NCBI RefSeq assembly: GCF_038502225.1
Contig: NC_091293.1
Coordinates: 1,963,762 to 2,027,761 of the forward strand
Source of the DNA: Cherax quadricarinatus
Lineage: Eukaryota; Arthropoda; Malacostraca; Decapoda; Parastacidae
Direction: 5' to 3'
DNA length: 64,000 nt
Positions 32,159 to 41,330 of this stretch are shown here, one piece after another. Under the pieces are notes generated by a model. That model was not told the DNA's origin and made no database searches. It saw only the letters and a program-made list of their open reading frames with translations. How positions within the stretch are numbered: position 1 is the first letter of the stretch; every line of letters begins with the position of its first letter. The translations under genes and the position numbers were made by a program.

Positions 32159-35100
32159 TCAACGCCCCCGCGGCCCGGTCTGTGACCAGGCCTCCTGGTG
32201 GATCAGCGCCTGATCAACCAGGCTGTTGCTGCTGGCTGCACGCAAACCAACGTACGAGCCACAGCCCGGCTGATCAGGAACTGTCTTTAGGTGCTTGTCC
32301 AGTGCCAGCTTGAAGACTGCCAGGGGTCTGTTGGTAATCCCCCTTATGTGTGCTGGGAGGCAGTTGAACAGTCTCGGGCCCCTGACACTTATTGTATGGT
32401 CTCTTAACGTGCTAGTGACACCCCTGCTTTTCATTGGGGGGATGGTGCATCGTCTGCCAAGTCTTTTGCTTTCGTAGTGAGTGATTTTCGTGTGCAAGTT
32501 TGGTACTAGTCCCTCTAGGATTTTCCAGGTGTATATAATCATGTATCTCTCCCTCCTGCGTTCCAGGGAATACAGGTTTAGAAACCTCAAGCGCTCCCAG
32601 TAATTGAGGTGTTTTATCTCCGTTATGCGCGCCGTGAAAGTTCTCTGTACATTTTCTAGGTCGGCAATTTCACCTGCCTTGAAAGGTGCTGTTAGAGTGC
32701 AGCAATATTCCAGCCTAGATAGAACAAGTGACCTGAAGAGTGTCATCATGGGCTTGGCCTCCCTAGTTTTGAAGGTTCTCATTATCCATCCTGTCATTTT
32801 TCTAGCAGACGCGATTGATACAATGTTATGGTCCTTGAAGGTGAGATCCTCCGACATAATCACTCCTAGGTCTTTGACGTTGGTGTTTCGCTCTATTTTG
32901 TGGCCAGAATTTGTTTTGTACTCTGATGAAGATTTAATTTCCTCATGTTTACCATATCTGAGTAATTGAAATTTCTCATCGTTGAACTTCATATTGTTTT
33001 CTGCAGCCCACTGAAAGATTTGGTTGATGTCCGCCTGGAGCCTTGCAGTGTCTGCAATGGAAGACACTGTCATGCAGATTCGGGTGTCATCTGCAAAGGA
33101 AGACACGGTGCTGTGGCTGACATCCTTGTCTATGTCGGATATGAGGATGAGGAACAAGATGGGAGCTAGTACTGTGCCTTGTGGGACAGAGCTTGTCACC
33201 GTAGCTGCCTCGGACTTTACTCTGTTGACGACTACTCTCTGTGTTCTGTTAGTGAGGAAATTATAGATCCATCGACCGACTTTTCCTGTTATTCCTTTAG
33301 CGCGCATTTTGTGCGCTATTACGCCATGGTCACACTTGTCGAAGGCTTTTGCAAAGTCTGTATATATTACATCTGCATTCTTTTTGTCTTCTAGTGCATT
33401 TAGGACCTTGTCGTAGTGATCCAGTAGTTGAGACAGACAGGAGCGACCTGTTCTAAACCCATGTTGCCCTGGGTTGTGTAACTGATGGGTTTCTAGATGG
33501 GTGGTGATCTTGCTTCTTAGGACCCTTTCAAAGATTTTTATGATATGGGATGTTAGTGCTATTGGTCTGTAGTTCTTTGCTGTTGCTTTACTGCCCCCTT
33601 TGTGGAGTGGGGCTATGTCTGTTGTTTTTAGTAACTGAGGGACGACCCCCGTGTCCATGCTCCCTCTCCATAGGATGGAAAAGGCTCGTGATAGGGGCTT
33701 CTTGCAGTTCTTGATGAACACAGAGTTCCATGAGTCTGGCCCTGGGGCAGAGTGCATGGGCATGTCATTTATCGCCTGTTCGAAGTCATTTGGCGTCAGG
33801 ATAACATCGGATAGGCTTGTGTTAGTCAAATTTTGTGGCTCTCTCATAAAAAATTCATTTTGGTCTTCGACTCTCAGTCTGGTTAGCGGCTTGCTAAAAA
33901 CTGAGTCATATTGGGACTTGAGTAGCTCACTCATTTCCTTGCTGTCATCTGTGTAGGACCCATCTTGTTTAAGTAGGGGCCCAATACTGGACGTTGTTCT
34001 CGATTTTGATTTGGCATAGGAGAAGAAATACTTTGGGTTTCTTTCGATTTCATTTATGGCTTTTAGTTCTTCCCGCGATTCCTGACTCCTAAAGGATTCT
34101 TTTAGCTTAAGTTCGATGCTTGCTATTTCTCTGACCAGTGTCTCCCTGCGCATTTCAGATATATTGACCTCTTTTAGCCGCTCTGTTATTCTTTTCCGTC
34201 GCCTGTAAAGGGAGCGCCTGTCTCTTTCTATTTTACATCTACTCCTCCTTTTTCTTAGAGGAATAAGCCTTGTGCATACATCGAGTGCCACCGAGTTAAT
34301 CTGTTCTAGGCATAAGTTTGGGTCTGTGTTGCTTAGTATATCTTCCCAGCTTATATCGGTTAGGACTTGGTTTACTTGGTCCCACTTTATGTTTTTGTTA
34401 TTGAAGTTGAATTTGGTGAATGCTCCCTCATGACTAGTCTCATTTTGTCGGTCTGGGGCTCCATGCATACATGTCTGAACCTCAATTATGTTGTGATCTG
34501 AGTATATTGTTTTTGATATGGTGACATTTCTTATCAGATCATCATTGTTAGTGAAGATGAGGTCTAGTGTATTCTCCAGTCTTGTAGGCTCTATTATTTG
34601 CTGGTTTAAATTGAATTTTGTGCAGAGATTTAAAAGCTCGTGTGAGTGTGAGTTTTCATCAGAGCTGCCTCCTGGTGTTATTTCTGCAACAATATTATTT
34701 GCTATATTCCTCCATTTTAGGTGCCTTAAGTTGAAATCCCCCAGGAGCAAGATGTTGGGTGCAGGAGCTGGAAGATTTTCCAGACAGTGGTCAATTTTTA
34801 ACAGCTGTTCCTGGAATTGCTGGGATGTTGCATCCGGAGGCTTGTAGACTACCACAATGACTAGGTTTTGGTTCTCGACCTTTACTGCTAAAACTTCCAC
34901 TACGTCATTTGAGGCATTAAGCAGTTCTGTGCAAACAAGTGACTCTGCAATGTACAGGCCAACCCCCCCCTTTTGCCTGTTCACTCTGTCACATCTGTAT
35001 AGGTTGTAACCTGGGATCCATACTTCGTTGTCCAAGTGATCCTTTATGTGGGTCTCAGTGAAAGCCGCGAACATTGCCTTTGCCTCTGCAAGCAGTCCAC

Positions 35101-35251
35101 GGATGAAAGGTATTTTGTTGTTTGTAGCTGGCTTTAGACCCTGTATATTTGCAAAGAAGAATGTTATCGGACTGGTGGTATTGTTGGTACTGGGGGGGGA
35201 TTTTTTTTCCGGCATTAGTATCTGTATCTGTTGGTTTGGAGTGGAGGCCAT
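32159..35251 (-). CDS. LINE-A ORF2: endonuclease-reverse transcriptase, intact
   Basis: The protein nicks target DNA and reverse-transcribes element RNA at the nick. I choose the ATG at 35251 (MASTPNQQIQ); an upstream GTG at 35266 would add five residues. The frame of about 1030 codons overlaps ORF1 by 37 bp. Endonuclease motifs in order: FFANIQGLKPATNN, FTETHI, VVVYKPPD, LLGDFNLRHLKW, YSDHNI. RT follows with HSAPGPDSWN, HKGGSKATAKNYRPIAL, HGFRTGRSC, DFAKAFDKCDHG, VPQGTVLAPILF and catalytic FADDTR. The C-terminus ends in SQTGPRGR, with its stop codon in the terminal hairpin loop. All catalytic residues I can recognise are present. CR1/L2/Jockey assemblage; exact clade not determined. Confidence 0.93.
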   Translation of the reverse strand: MASTPNQQIQILMPEKKSPPSTNNTTSPITFFFANIQGLKPATNNKIPFIRGLLAEAKAMFAAFTETHIKDHLDNEVWIPGYNLYRCDRVNRQKGGVGLYIAESLVCTELLNASNDVVEVLAVKVENQNLVIVVVYKPPDATSQQFQEQLLKIDHCLENLPAPAPNILLLGDFNLRHLKWRNIANNIVAEITPGGSSDENSHSHELLNLCTKFNLNQQIIEPTRLENTLDLIFTNNDDLIRNVTISKTIYSDHNIIEVQTCMHGAPDRQNETSHEGAFTKFNFNNKNIKWDQVNQVLTDISWEDILSNTDPNLCLEQINSVALDVCTRLIPLRKRRSRCKIERDRRSLYRRRKRITERLKEVNISEMRRETLVREIASIELKLKESFRSQESREELKAINEIERNPKYFFSYAKSKSRTTSSIGPLLKQDGSYTDDSKEMSELLKSQYDSVFSKPLTRLRVEDQNEFFMREPQNLTNTSLSDVILTPNDFEQAINDMPMHSAPGPDSWNSVFIKNCKKPLSRAFSILWRGSMDTGVVPQLLKTTDIAPLHKGGSKATAKNYRPIALTSHIIKIFERVLRSKITTHLETHQLHNPGQHGFRTGRSCLSQLLDHYDKVLNALEDKKNADVIYTDFAKAFDKCDHGVIAHKMRAKGITGKVGRWIYNFLTNRTQRVVVNRVKSEAATVTSSVPQGTVLAPILFLILISDIDKDVSHSTVSSFADDTRICMTVSSIADTARLQADINQIFQWAAENNMKFNDEKFQLLRYGKHEEIKSSSEYKTNSGHKIERNTNVKDLGVIMSEDLTFKDHNIVSIASARKMTGWIMRTFKTREAKPMMTLFRSLVLSRLEYCCTLTAPFKAGEIADLENVQRTFTARITEIKHLNYWERLRFLNLYSLERRRERYMIIYTWKILEGLVPNLHTKITHYESKRLGRRCTIPPMKSRGVTSTLRDHTISVRGPRLFNCLPAHIRGITNRPLAVFKLALDKHLKTVPDQPGCGSYVGLRAASSNSLVDQALIHQEAWSQTGPRGR

Positions 35252-36651
35252 CGACTGTGGTTCCACTCCAGGAATGACTGGATTTGGTGTACGATTTCTG
35301 CCATTTCCTGCCAGTTTTTTTTCCTTCCTGGCACTAAAAAACCTCTCCCTCTTGAGTGGCTGTGGCTACCCAGGTTTTCCCCTGGCCTGGATGTTTTGTA
35401 TCTTTTTGTCCCCTTTAGATGGTATGCCTGGCAATTTAAGTTATAGCACAGTCTTTCCTGTACTGAAGAGGTACACATTTCAGGGTGAAAAAGCTTACAG
35501 GAAGGGAGTTTGCATTTTCCTGTTTTCATATGGGCATGGCATTTTCTAGGGTGGTCATAGTTGCATGTCCCATCTGTTTTTCCAGATTTCCCATGCCAGC
35601 AGATACCAAGTGCATAGTATGTGCACAGGCTTGGTTTCCGCTTGCCTTGGGTTTCTGTGACTGTATTCCCTGTTGGTGCATGTTTCCCTGTCTTACTTCT
35701 ATCCTCCCTAGCACCAACAATGGAGCTCCCACCAGTTGTTTTTGGTAATTTATCCTCACTATTGCTATTGGAGTCCTCTTGTTTGCTATTTCCTGCGGTG
35801 TTTCTAGTTTGCAATATTGGTTTTATCTTATCTTTGACTACACTTGTTTCCCTACTATGGCTCCTGTCCCCTATGAGGTCATTTATATGTATTCCTTCCT
35901 GCGTATAATTCCCGACTCCCTGGACAATATCTCCAGCTTCACCATTTCTGTCTCCCAGGACAGTATCTCCAGCTTCACCATTTCTGTCTCCCAGGACAGC
36001 ACCTCCAGCTTCACCATTACTGTCTCCCAGGACAGTATCTCCAGCTTCACCATTTCTGTCTCCCAGGACAGCACCTCCAGCTTCACCATTTCTGTCTCCC
36101 AGGACAGTATCTCCAGCTTCACCATTTCTGTCTCCCAGGACAGCACCTCCAGCTTCACCATTACTGTCTCCCAGGACACCTCCAGCTTCACCATTACTGT
36201 CTCCCAGGACAGCACCTCCAGCTTCACCATTACTGTCTCCCAGGACAGCACCTCCAGCTTCACCATTACTGTCTCCCAGGACAGCACTATCAGCCCCACA
36301 TTTACTGACTACCAGGACATCACCTCCAGCCTTACAGTTTATGACTACATGGCCAGTATCAATGGCAGTACCATTCAGCCCAGACATTTTATGTTCCCAT
36401 CTGTTGTAGAAAGCTTCCAGGTTTTCTATGAAAGCAGCTTTGATGTTGTCCTCTTTTAATACCCTTGTGATTTTAGTCCACAGTTTTTCCTCATTTGAGC
36501 ATACCCAAAAACACTTCTCTGTTTTAATACTGCTTGTAGCTAGTTCTGGGATATCTGCACAAGGGGCGTGACACCAATTTCCACAAAAATGACAATTTAT
36601 CCATGTGGAAGCCCGTTTGTTTGACTGACCACAGACTACACAGGGCTTCAT
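35215..36651 (-). CDS. LINE-A ORF1: PHD-like finger, 12-residue repeats, three CCCH zinc fingers
   Basis: This 478-residue protein is presumably the RNA-binding partner of ORF2. A PHD/RING-like zinc module is at residues 4-51 (C4-C7, C20-C23, H28-C31, C47 and C51). A helical stretch follows (FIENLEAFYNRWEHK), then about ten copies of the 12-residue repeat GAVLGDSNGEAG. After a low-complexity linker come three CCCH fingers: C-x7-C-x11-C-x3-H, then two with C-x8-C-x4-C-x3-H. PHD-like modules are known in ORF1 of some CR1 elements; combining one with three CCCH fingers is unusual to me. No esterase domain is visible. Its end overlaps the ORF2 start in another frame, suggesting coupled translation. 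Confidence 0.9.
   Translation of the reverse strand: MKPCVVCGQSNKRASTWINCHFCGNWCHAPCADIPELATSSIKTEKCFWVCSNEEKLWTKITRVLKEDNIKAAFIENLEAFYNRWEHKMSGLNGTAIDTGHVVINCKAGGDVLVVSKCGADSAVLGDSNGEAGGAVLGDSNGEAGGAVLGDSNGEAGGVLGDSNGEAGGAVLGDRNGEAGDTVLGDRNGEAGGAVLGDRNGEAGDTVLGDSNGEAGGAVLGDRNGEAGDTVLGDRNGEAGDIVQGVGNYTQEGIHINDLIGDRSHSRETSVVKDKIKPILQTRNTAGNSKQEDSNSNSEDKLPKTTGGSSIVGAREDRSKTGKHAPTGNTVTETQGKRKPSLCTYYALGICWHGKSGKTDGTCNYDHPRKCHAHMKTGKCKLPSCKLFHPEMCTSSVQERLCYNLNCQAYHLKGTKRYKTSRPGENLGSHSHSRGRGFLVPGRKKNWQEMAEIVHQIQSFLEWNHSRWPPLQTNRYRY
35922..36290 (-). repeat. 36-bp VNTR inside LINE-A ORF1
   Basis: About ten copies of a 36-bp unit (ctcccaggacagcacctcca on the plus strand), some with small differences. 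Copy 4 has about six (56997-57222) and copy 5 about four (63340-63500). The unit is a multiple of three, so copy number changes keep ORF1 open. Confidence 0.92.
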
Positions 36652-37143
36652 AATGATTTGAATGGTTGATTTACTGCAATTCTACTAGCAACCTCTTGAA
36701 AATTCTATTAATAACCTTAAATGAAGCTCTAGCTATTTGTATTTCTGTTTCTAACTCTTTTTGTATATTGGACAGCTTACCGTCACGTTCCTGATTTTTA
36801 ATGTTTGTGTTTATAGGGCGCCTACAACCCCATCCGTTTACAGTCTGCTTTATTGTCCAACGAAACTGTTTGAAACCAGTCCCGGGTTCGGACCAGTCAA
36901 GGGTTCGGACCAGGCAAGGGTTCGGGCCAGTCGATCTGCTCTGATCAGTGGGTCACTTATTTAAAACATACTGGTCGGTGATTTGAGCTAACACATGAAG
37001 GATCTACTGGAAATTATCTACCCGAGTAATATGTGATTTGACTGATACAAAAGTATAACTTGCGTGTTGAAGAGCCGGTGATATCTGGCAGCTCCTACAA
37101 TGACGAACGGTCACCTCCTTGTTTATCAATCGCTGTATCTGGC

Positions 37144-37184
<41 letters not shown>

Positions 37185-37330
37185 GTCTACACCACAATAA
37201 ATGCTATATTATCACTATAGTTGACTGGTGCAAATTTTGGAGGAAGGACGCTTTTTCTGTAGTAATAATTGCTTCTCGTTGTGTATATTGCGACTGCTGG
37301 TAACTACAGGTTATATGAAATTCACTGTGT
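36652..37330 (-). other. LINE-A copy 3 5' UTR
   Basis: It matches 56032-56639 in reverse. It contains a threefold repeat of gggttcggaccagtcaa (36885-36930) and a run of about 33 T at 37149-37181, which in copy 4 is only AAAAAAAA. The run probably expanded after insertion. No gene. An internal promoter is expected here by analogy with other LINEs, but no motif proves it. Confidence 0.8.
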
Positions 37331-37948
37331 TTAATCTAATAATATAAAAACGGCACAAGACTCTCAATTGTAATTGCACCAAGGTCTTATATAAGTTGTT
37401 TACAAGAATTAGAGTATAACTAGATTTAAATTGACAGGATAAAATACACAAGTTAAGGTAGCAAAAAAATAGTAATAAAAAAAATGATAAAAATAAAAAT
37501 GGCAATGACTTGGTTATAATATGCTAGTAAGATGGTAGACAGGATAATATAAAAGTTGTAGTTGAAAATACTAGTTTAAAAAAGTATAGAATAAAATGGT
37601 CAATAAAAGAAGTTTACAATAAGTTTGATCAATATAGTTTAAAGCAAAATTGGGCAATAATAGGGATTTTAGAATAAAATTGGGCAATTGAGTATTTCTT
37701 AAAGTGAGGTAGAATTATTGAGGACAAGTTATGGCTAGTTTATAATAAAATAAGATAGAACAGTGACGTGGTAAGTTGTAAAAAAAGGAGATAGATTCTG
37801 TAGATATTAAACAAATTAAGACTATGAGGTAGAATGGTCATTGAATACAACAATGACAATCAAAAGTAGTTGGGGTATTAGAATTTTAGGGGATCACAAA
37901 TTTATGACAATATAACACTAACTGTGGACTGTGGGTATTATCTGCACT
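37331..37948 (-). other. LINE-B copy 1 spacer between ORF1 and ORF2
   Basis: AT-rich DNA continuing the 127-bp repeats (aatctaataatataaaaacg), followed by unique spacer. 37431-37611 matches 28019-28195 of copy 2. No open frame of note. Confidence 0.8.
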
Positions 37949-38927
37949 TTACTCTGATTCTGTTAGTCCAGCCTCACTTAGGAATGTTTTAAGGTCATGT
38001 TCTGTAGAGATGAAGTATCTCTTCCCAGTCGGCTGTTTCCTAACTGCGATTTTTCCATCCCTCACAAAGCACTGGTGGATTTTTTGGGCATAGCGTAATT
38101 TTCTTAGCCGATAAAGAAGGTTTTGTCTTGTTTTGGTAAGGCACTCATTGACGTAAACATCAGTTTTCATAGAAATAGATGTTTTTAGTAGGTTGTTTCT
38201 TTGTAGGCTAGTTTGGAATTTTAACAGCACTGTTTCTTTTACCTGCTTGGTAGCCCATCAGTTTGCAATCCTTTAGGTCATCACTATGTATGTTAAGGCG
38301 AAGGTGGTCCTTGATAAGCTGTAGGGTGGTCTCCATGCAGGTCTCTTGGGTGACTGTGGGTGGGAGATGTTTGCTGTTAACTACAACAGCGTCAGATAGT
38401 TGTTGTTGGTCATTATGGTCTTGGAAGTTGGTTATGACATTGGCAAGTTGTTGGTCCACTCTTGATCTTTCCTCTGTAATGTTGGTAATAACTAGAGTGA
38501 CTTGGTCTTTTAGAGTGTTGATAGTGTCTAGGGACTGGGTGTGGGTGTTGCTTTGTTGTTCCAGAGTGTCTAGTTTATGTTCTAGAGCAGTGATCTTGTT
38601 GAGGTAATCTGCATTGCTAGCTTTTAGTTCCTGCATTTCTTGAGTTAGTTTGGTGATCGTTTGGTTCTGAATCGTAAGGAGTTTAGCTATTTCTGGGTCG
38701 GTGATCTTCTTGACATCAAATACTGGGAAGGAGTTATCTTGGACTGTGGCGGCAGCCATGTTTGTTGTTGTCTGTCGTGTGTTGTGGTGGTGCCGGTGGG
38801 TGATGAGGGTTGTGTCCTGGCTGGCAGTACCACAAGTTTTCCTCGTGTTTTTACTGCTCTCACCTTTGATGTTAGGAGTCCTTAGCTGGTTACTGGATCT
38901 TCTTTTATTGCTCTGACCCTTGTCCAT
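37949..38927 (-). pseudogene. LINE-B ORF1 (coiled coil plus FP25K-like domain), one frameshift
   Basis: Starting at ATG 38927 (MDKGQSNKRRSSN) the protein has a basic N-terminus, a coiled-coil stretch (LTIQNQTITKLTQEMQELK, ITALEHKLDTLEQQ) and then HLRLNIHSDDLKDC. Near 38230 the frame shifts, and the C-terminal domain continues as YVNECLTKTRQNLLYRLRKL and DGKIAVRKQPTGKRYFI, ending at 37949. The latter resembles the FP25K-like C-terminal domain found in many LINE ORF1 proteins (pattern VNE-LT, DGKI-VRK). It is presumably the RNA-binding chaperone of LINE-B. Without the frameshift it would be about 325 residues. Upstream, the frame fuses by chance with the PLE frame. Confidence 0.85.
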
Positions 38928-38941
38928 TGGCTGTGGCTTTG

Positions 38942-40781
38942 GGTGTATGAAATGGGAAGGGTAGCCAAGACGGGAGAACGAATTATGAAGAGTGGAAATT
39001 TCTGCTGGAAGGAACTGAGGATCACAGATGAGGAGGGCACGGAGAAAGAGGGAGATAAGAACACTTTTTTTGACAGGGGAAGCATGATAGGAAAAGTAGT
39101 GAATGTATATGCCACTGTGCATAGGTTTATGGTAAATGGAAAATGAAAAACCTGTATCTGAGCAGTGGACATGGACATCAAGGAAAGGAAGCAAGGAATT
39201 AGATTCCCATTCAGCTTTAAACTTAATGGAAGGGGCAAGATTATTAAGAGCTTCAAGAAAAGGTTGGAAGAGACTGGAGTCATGAGGCCACAGAGCAAAG
39301 ATGTCATCCACATAGCGGAGCCAGAGTGAAGGTTGCACATCGACGGTAGGAAGAACAGTCTCGAAGTATTCCATATAAAGATTAGCAAGGACAGGAGAGA
39401 GAGGAGAGCCCATAGCGATACCGAAGGTTTGAGAATAATATTTCCCTTGGAAGGAAAAGGAGTTAGAGTCCACACAGAGGCGGATCAGATCAAGAAAGAC
39501 ATCAGTGGGGATAGGGAGATGAAGAAACCCTTCATGGGCCTTCTCTCTAAGGAAATCAAGGACATTATCAAGAGGGACATTGGTGAAGAGGGACTCAACG
39601 TCAAGACTAAGCATCTTACAGGTTGGGAGAGAGCGAACCTGTTCAGTGAAGTCTTGAGAGTGACGGAGGTGGGCAGGAGAAAAAGTACCAAGAAAGGGAG
39701 TGAGGGTTTTGGCCAGCCAAGAAGCAAGAGAATAAGAGACAGAACCTCTAGAGGATATGATAGGACGAAGAGGAATATCAGGTTTATGAGTTTTGGGAAG
39801 GCCATAGAAATAGGGAATAGAGGGACAGATGACGCGAAACCGTTGAACAAGGTCAAAGTCAGGAGGACAGAGGTCGGAGAGAGTCCTTAGTTTTTTGTTG
39901 AAAGTTCTCTTGATGCGATCAAGAGGGTTGGAAACGAGAGGAGTGTAAGTGTGTGAGTCAGAGAGCAAGACATCAGCTTTACGGAGGTAATCCTCGCGAT
40001 CAAGGATAACTACCGAATTACCTTTGTCAGAAGATAGTATGACAATGTTAGTGTTGGATTTAAGAGAAGAAAGGGCAAGTTGGTAACGGCGTGGAAGGTG
40101 GTGATTCTTAGAAAACAGACTAACAAGAGCAGGAAGGAGAGCACCACGAAAAATGGACAGGTCAGGAAGATTACGGAAGCGAGATTGACGAAAGGAATCA
40201 AAAGAGCTAATCAGGGAAATACCAGCGCGAGGAGTAGGCGAAGTGGCAAAGGAAAGGCCAAAACCAAGAAGTTCAAGCTCATACTGAGAGAGTGAGACAG
40301 AAGACAGATTAGTAACACAGTCAGTGAGGGAGAATTTAGACCAAGGGCTAGCTGAGATGAGACGTTGAAGTTCATTTTGTAGTTTGGAAGAATGAATTTG
40401 TGCATTCAGGCGAGCAGTGTCAAAGGCAATGGTAGAGAGAAGGTTACAGAGATCCTGTGGTAGAGCCGCAAAGAGAGCACGTTGACGTTGACGGAAAGTA
40501 AAGAAGGCATCTTCAACCTGTGATTTAGTAGAAAGAATGAGCTGTTGAAGTAGGAGACGGGCATGATCAGGAAAGGGAGTGCCCAGTGGGTTGGTTTTCA
40601 GGAAGTGGGAGAAGGAAGGGGGCAGAACTTGTTCAGCAAGACAGTCACGTAGGAAGCGAAGCTGATTCTTACGACGCCTGGTAGCAATAAGAGCAGCCTC
40701 ATAAGATCGAAAGAGGGGTTTAAAAGAGGGAAGAACATTAAAAAAGTTGAAGAGAATATGACGCTTAACTGCGGGGTCCAT
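38942..40781 (-). pseudogene. PLE polyprotein, reverse transcriptase half
   Basis: I choose ATG 40781 (MDPAVKRHILF). The open frame carries PLE hallmarks: SSDKGNSVVILDREDYLRK, the KTHKP motif in FYGLPKTHKPDIPLRPIIS, SLDVESLFTNVPLD, GIAMGSPLSPVLANLYME, catalytic RYVDDIF, and FLDVHVHCSDTGF. PLE RTs are related to telomerase. The frame stops being PLE after HFIH at 38942, where LINE-B copy 1 begins. By chance it stays open into LINE-B ORF1, producing a 938-codon chimeric frame. The GIY-YIG half is at 21295-21851. No internal stop is seen, so the PLE was probably intact when LINE-B entered. Confidence 0.93.
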
Positions 40782-40939
40782 AAATAACAAAAAAGGCACA
40801 ATACCGTGACTGGAACGATACACAAATAACCCGCACATAAAAGAGAGAAGCTTACGACGACGTTTCGGTCCGACTTGGACCATTGACAAAGTCACACTAA
40901 CCAGAGGTGGAGCAGGACGGCTATATATAGGCAGGAAGA

Positions 40940-40970
<31 letters not shown>

Positions 40971-41026
40971 CAAGAATTGTATATAATACCGACAAGATGA
41001 AATGAAATTAAGACGCATGCACAATA
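40782..41026 (-). repeat. PLE 5' pseudo-LTR
   Basis: On the minus strand it begins with 'gacaagaattgtatata...' sequences and a TAC run, then TATATATAGCC, the hairpin GGTCC-AAGTC-GGACC followed by GAAACGTCGTCG, then CTTCTCTCTTTTATGTG. The hairpin-GAAACG arrangement resembles the second half of a hammerhead ribozyme, but the CTGATGA box is not conserved here. 40876-41026 is repeated at 20737-20900. Confidence 0.85.
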
Positions 41027-41067
41027 CCCTATACCCTATATCAGCTAAGTCACGCCGCTATTCTTAT

Positions 41068-41330
41068 AATTCCCCTTGGCGTGCACAGGTTGTTGTTGTT
41101 AAGGATGATTATAGGAAACGGAGAGAGACAATCAACAAATTTACGCTTTGTAAAGTAAAAGGACACAAGTGCAACTATCGGATCAATTCTCAGATCATCA
41201 ATTCTCCACGCATCAACACCGCTCATTGAGTCTCAAAGTAAACTCAGAGGCTGCTGAAGGAGGGTATTATAGAACCGAGTAATTCCCCTTGGCGTGCACA
41301 GGTTGTTGTTGTTAAGGATGATTATAGGAA
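41068..41330 (+). repeat. Local duplication of the Gypsy RT start
   Basis: An identical segment of over 50 bp (from 'aattccccttggcgtgcac' to 'ataggaaacggaga') occurs at 41072 and again at 41280. After it the first copy lacks the 18 bp 'ctggctatcgattactct', and unrelated Gypsy-like sequence separates the two. A template switch during reverse transcription is a simple explanation. Confidence 0.8.

Larger units (their letters stand above)
32124..37330 (-). mobile_element. LINE-A copy 3, near full length with both ORFs open
   Basis: This 5.2-kb minus-strand element contains tail (32124), ORF2 (35251 to 32159), ORF1 (36651 to 35215) and a 5' UTR of about 680 bp. It is inserted in the tandem spacer of LINE-B copy 1. 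Both ORFs are uninterrupted, making this the best candidate in the window for a complete LINE-A. Compared with copy 4 it lacks about 160 bp at the extreme 5' end (37330 corresponds to about 50786). Confidence 0.92.
21852..38941 (-). mobile_element. LINE-B copy 1 (outer), inserted in the PLE and itself interrupted twice
   Basis: Three collinear minus-strand pieces make one element of about 5.4 kb: 38941-37331 (ORF1 and spacer), 32123-30023 (spacer and first part of ORF2) and 23503-21852 (rest of ORF2, 3' UTR, tail). The gap at 32124-37330 is LINE-A copy 3, and the gap at 23504-30022 is LINE-A copy 2 with LINE-B copy 2 inside. At the second gap about 20 bp of LINE-B are missing compared with copy 2. 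The tail at 21852 is (AATTC)n on the plus strand, and the 5' end meets the PLE at 38941. Confidence 0.87.
20737..41026 (-). mobile_element. Penelope-like element split by 17 kb of nested LINEs
   Basis: Near-identical pseudo-LTR sequence at 20737-20900 and 40876-41026 (ggaccattgacaaagtcac through gaaattaagacgcatgcaca) frames the element. Between them lie the RT half (40781 to 38942) and the GIY-YIG half (21851 to 21295), both on the minus strand. The RT half breaks after ...FIH and the GIY-YIG half starts with DSALSRAK, so removing 21852-38941 restores one frame of about 795 residues, a normal PLE length. The two halves are therefore one original insertion. Confidence 0.88.

Noticed and set aside
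35779..36459. 226-codon plus-strand frame with SFTITVSQDS repeats
   Set aside because: Antisense of the 36-bp VNTR in LINE-A ORF1; the same shadow appears opposite copies 4 and 5.
37149..37181. Poly(T) run as a poly(A) tail of a SINE or processed pseudogene
   Set aside because: It lies inside the LINE-A 5' UTR, and copy 4 has a short A-run at the same position, so it is a local expansion.
39333..39890. 185-codon plus-strand frame opposite the PLE RT
   Set aside because: Shadow of the well-supported minus-strand PLE frame, with no recognisable motif.
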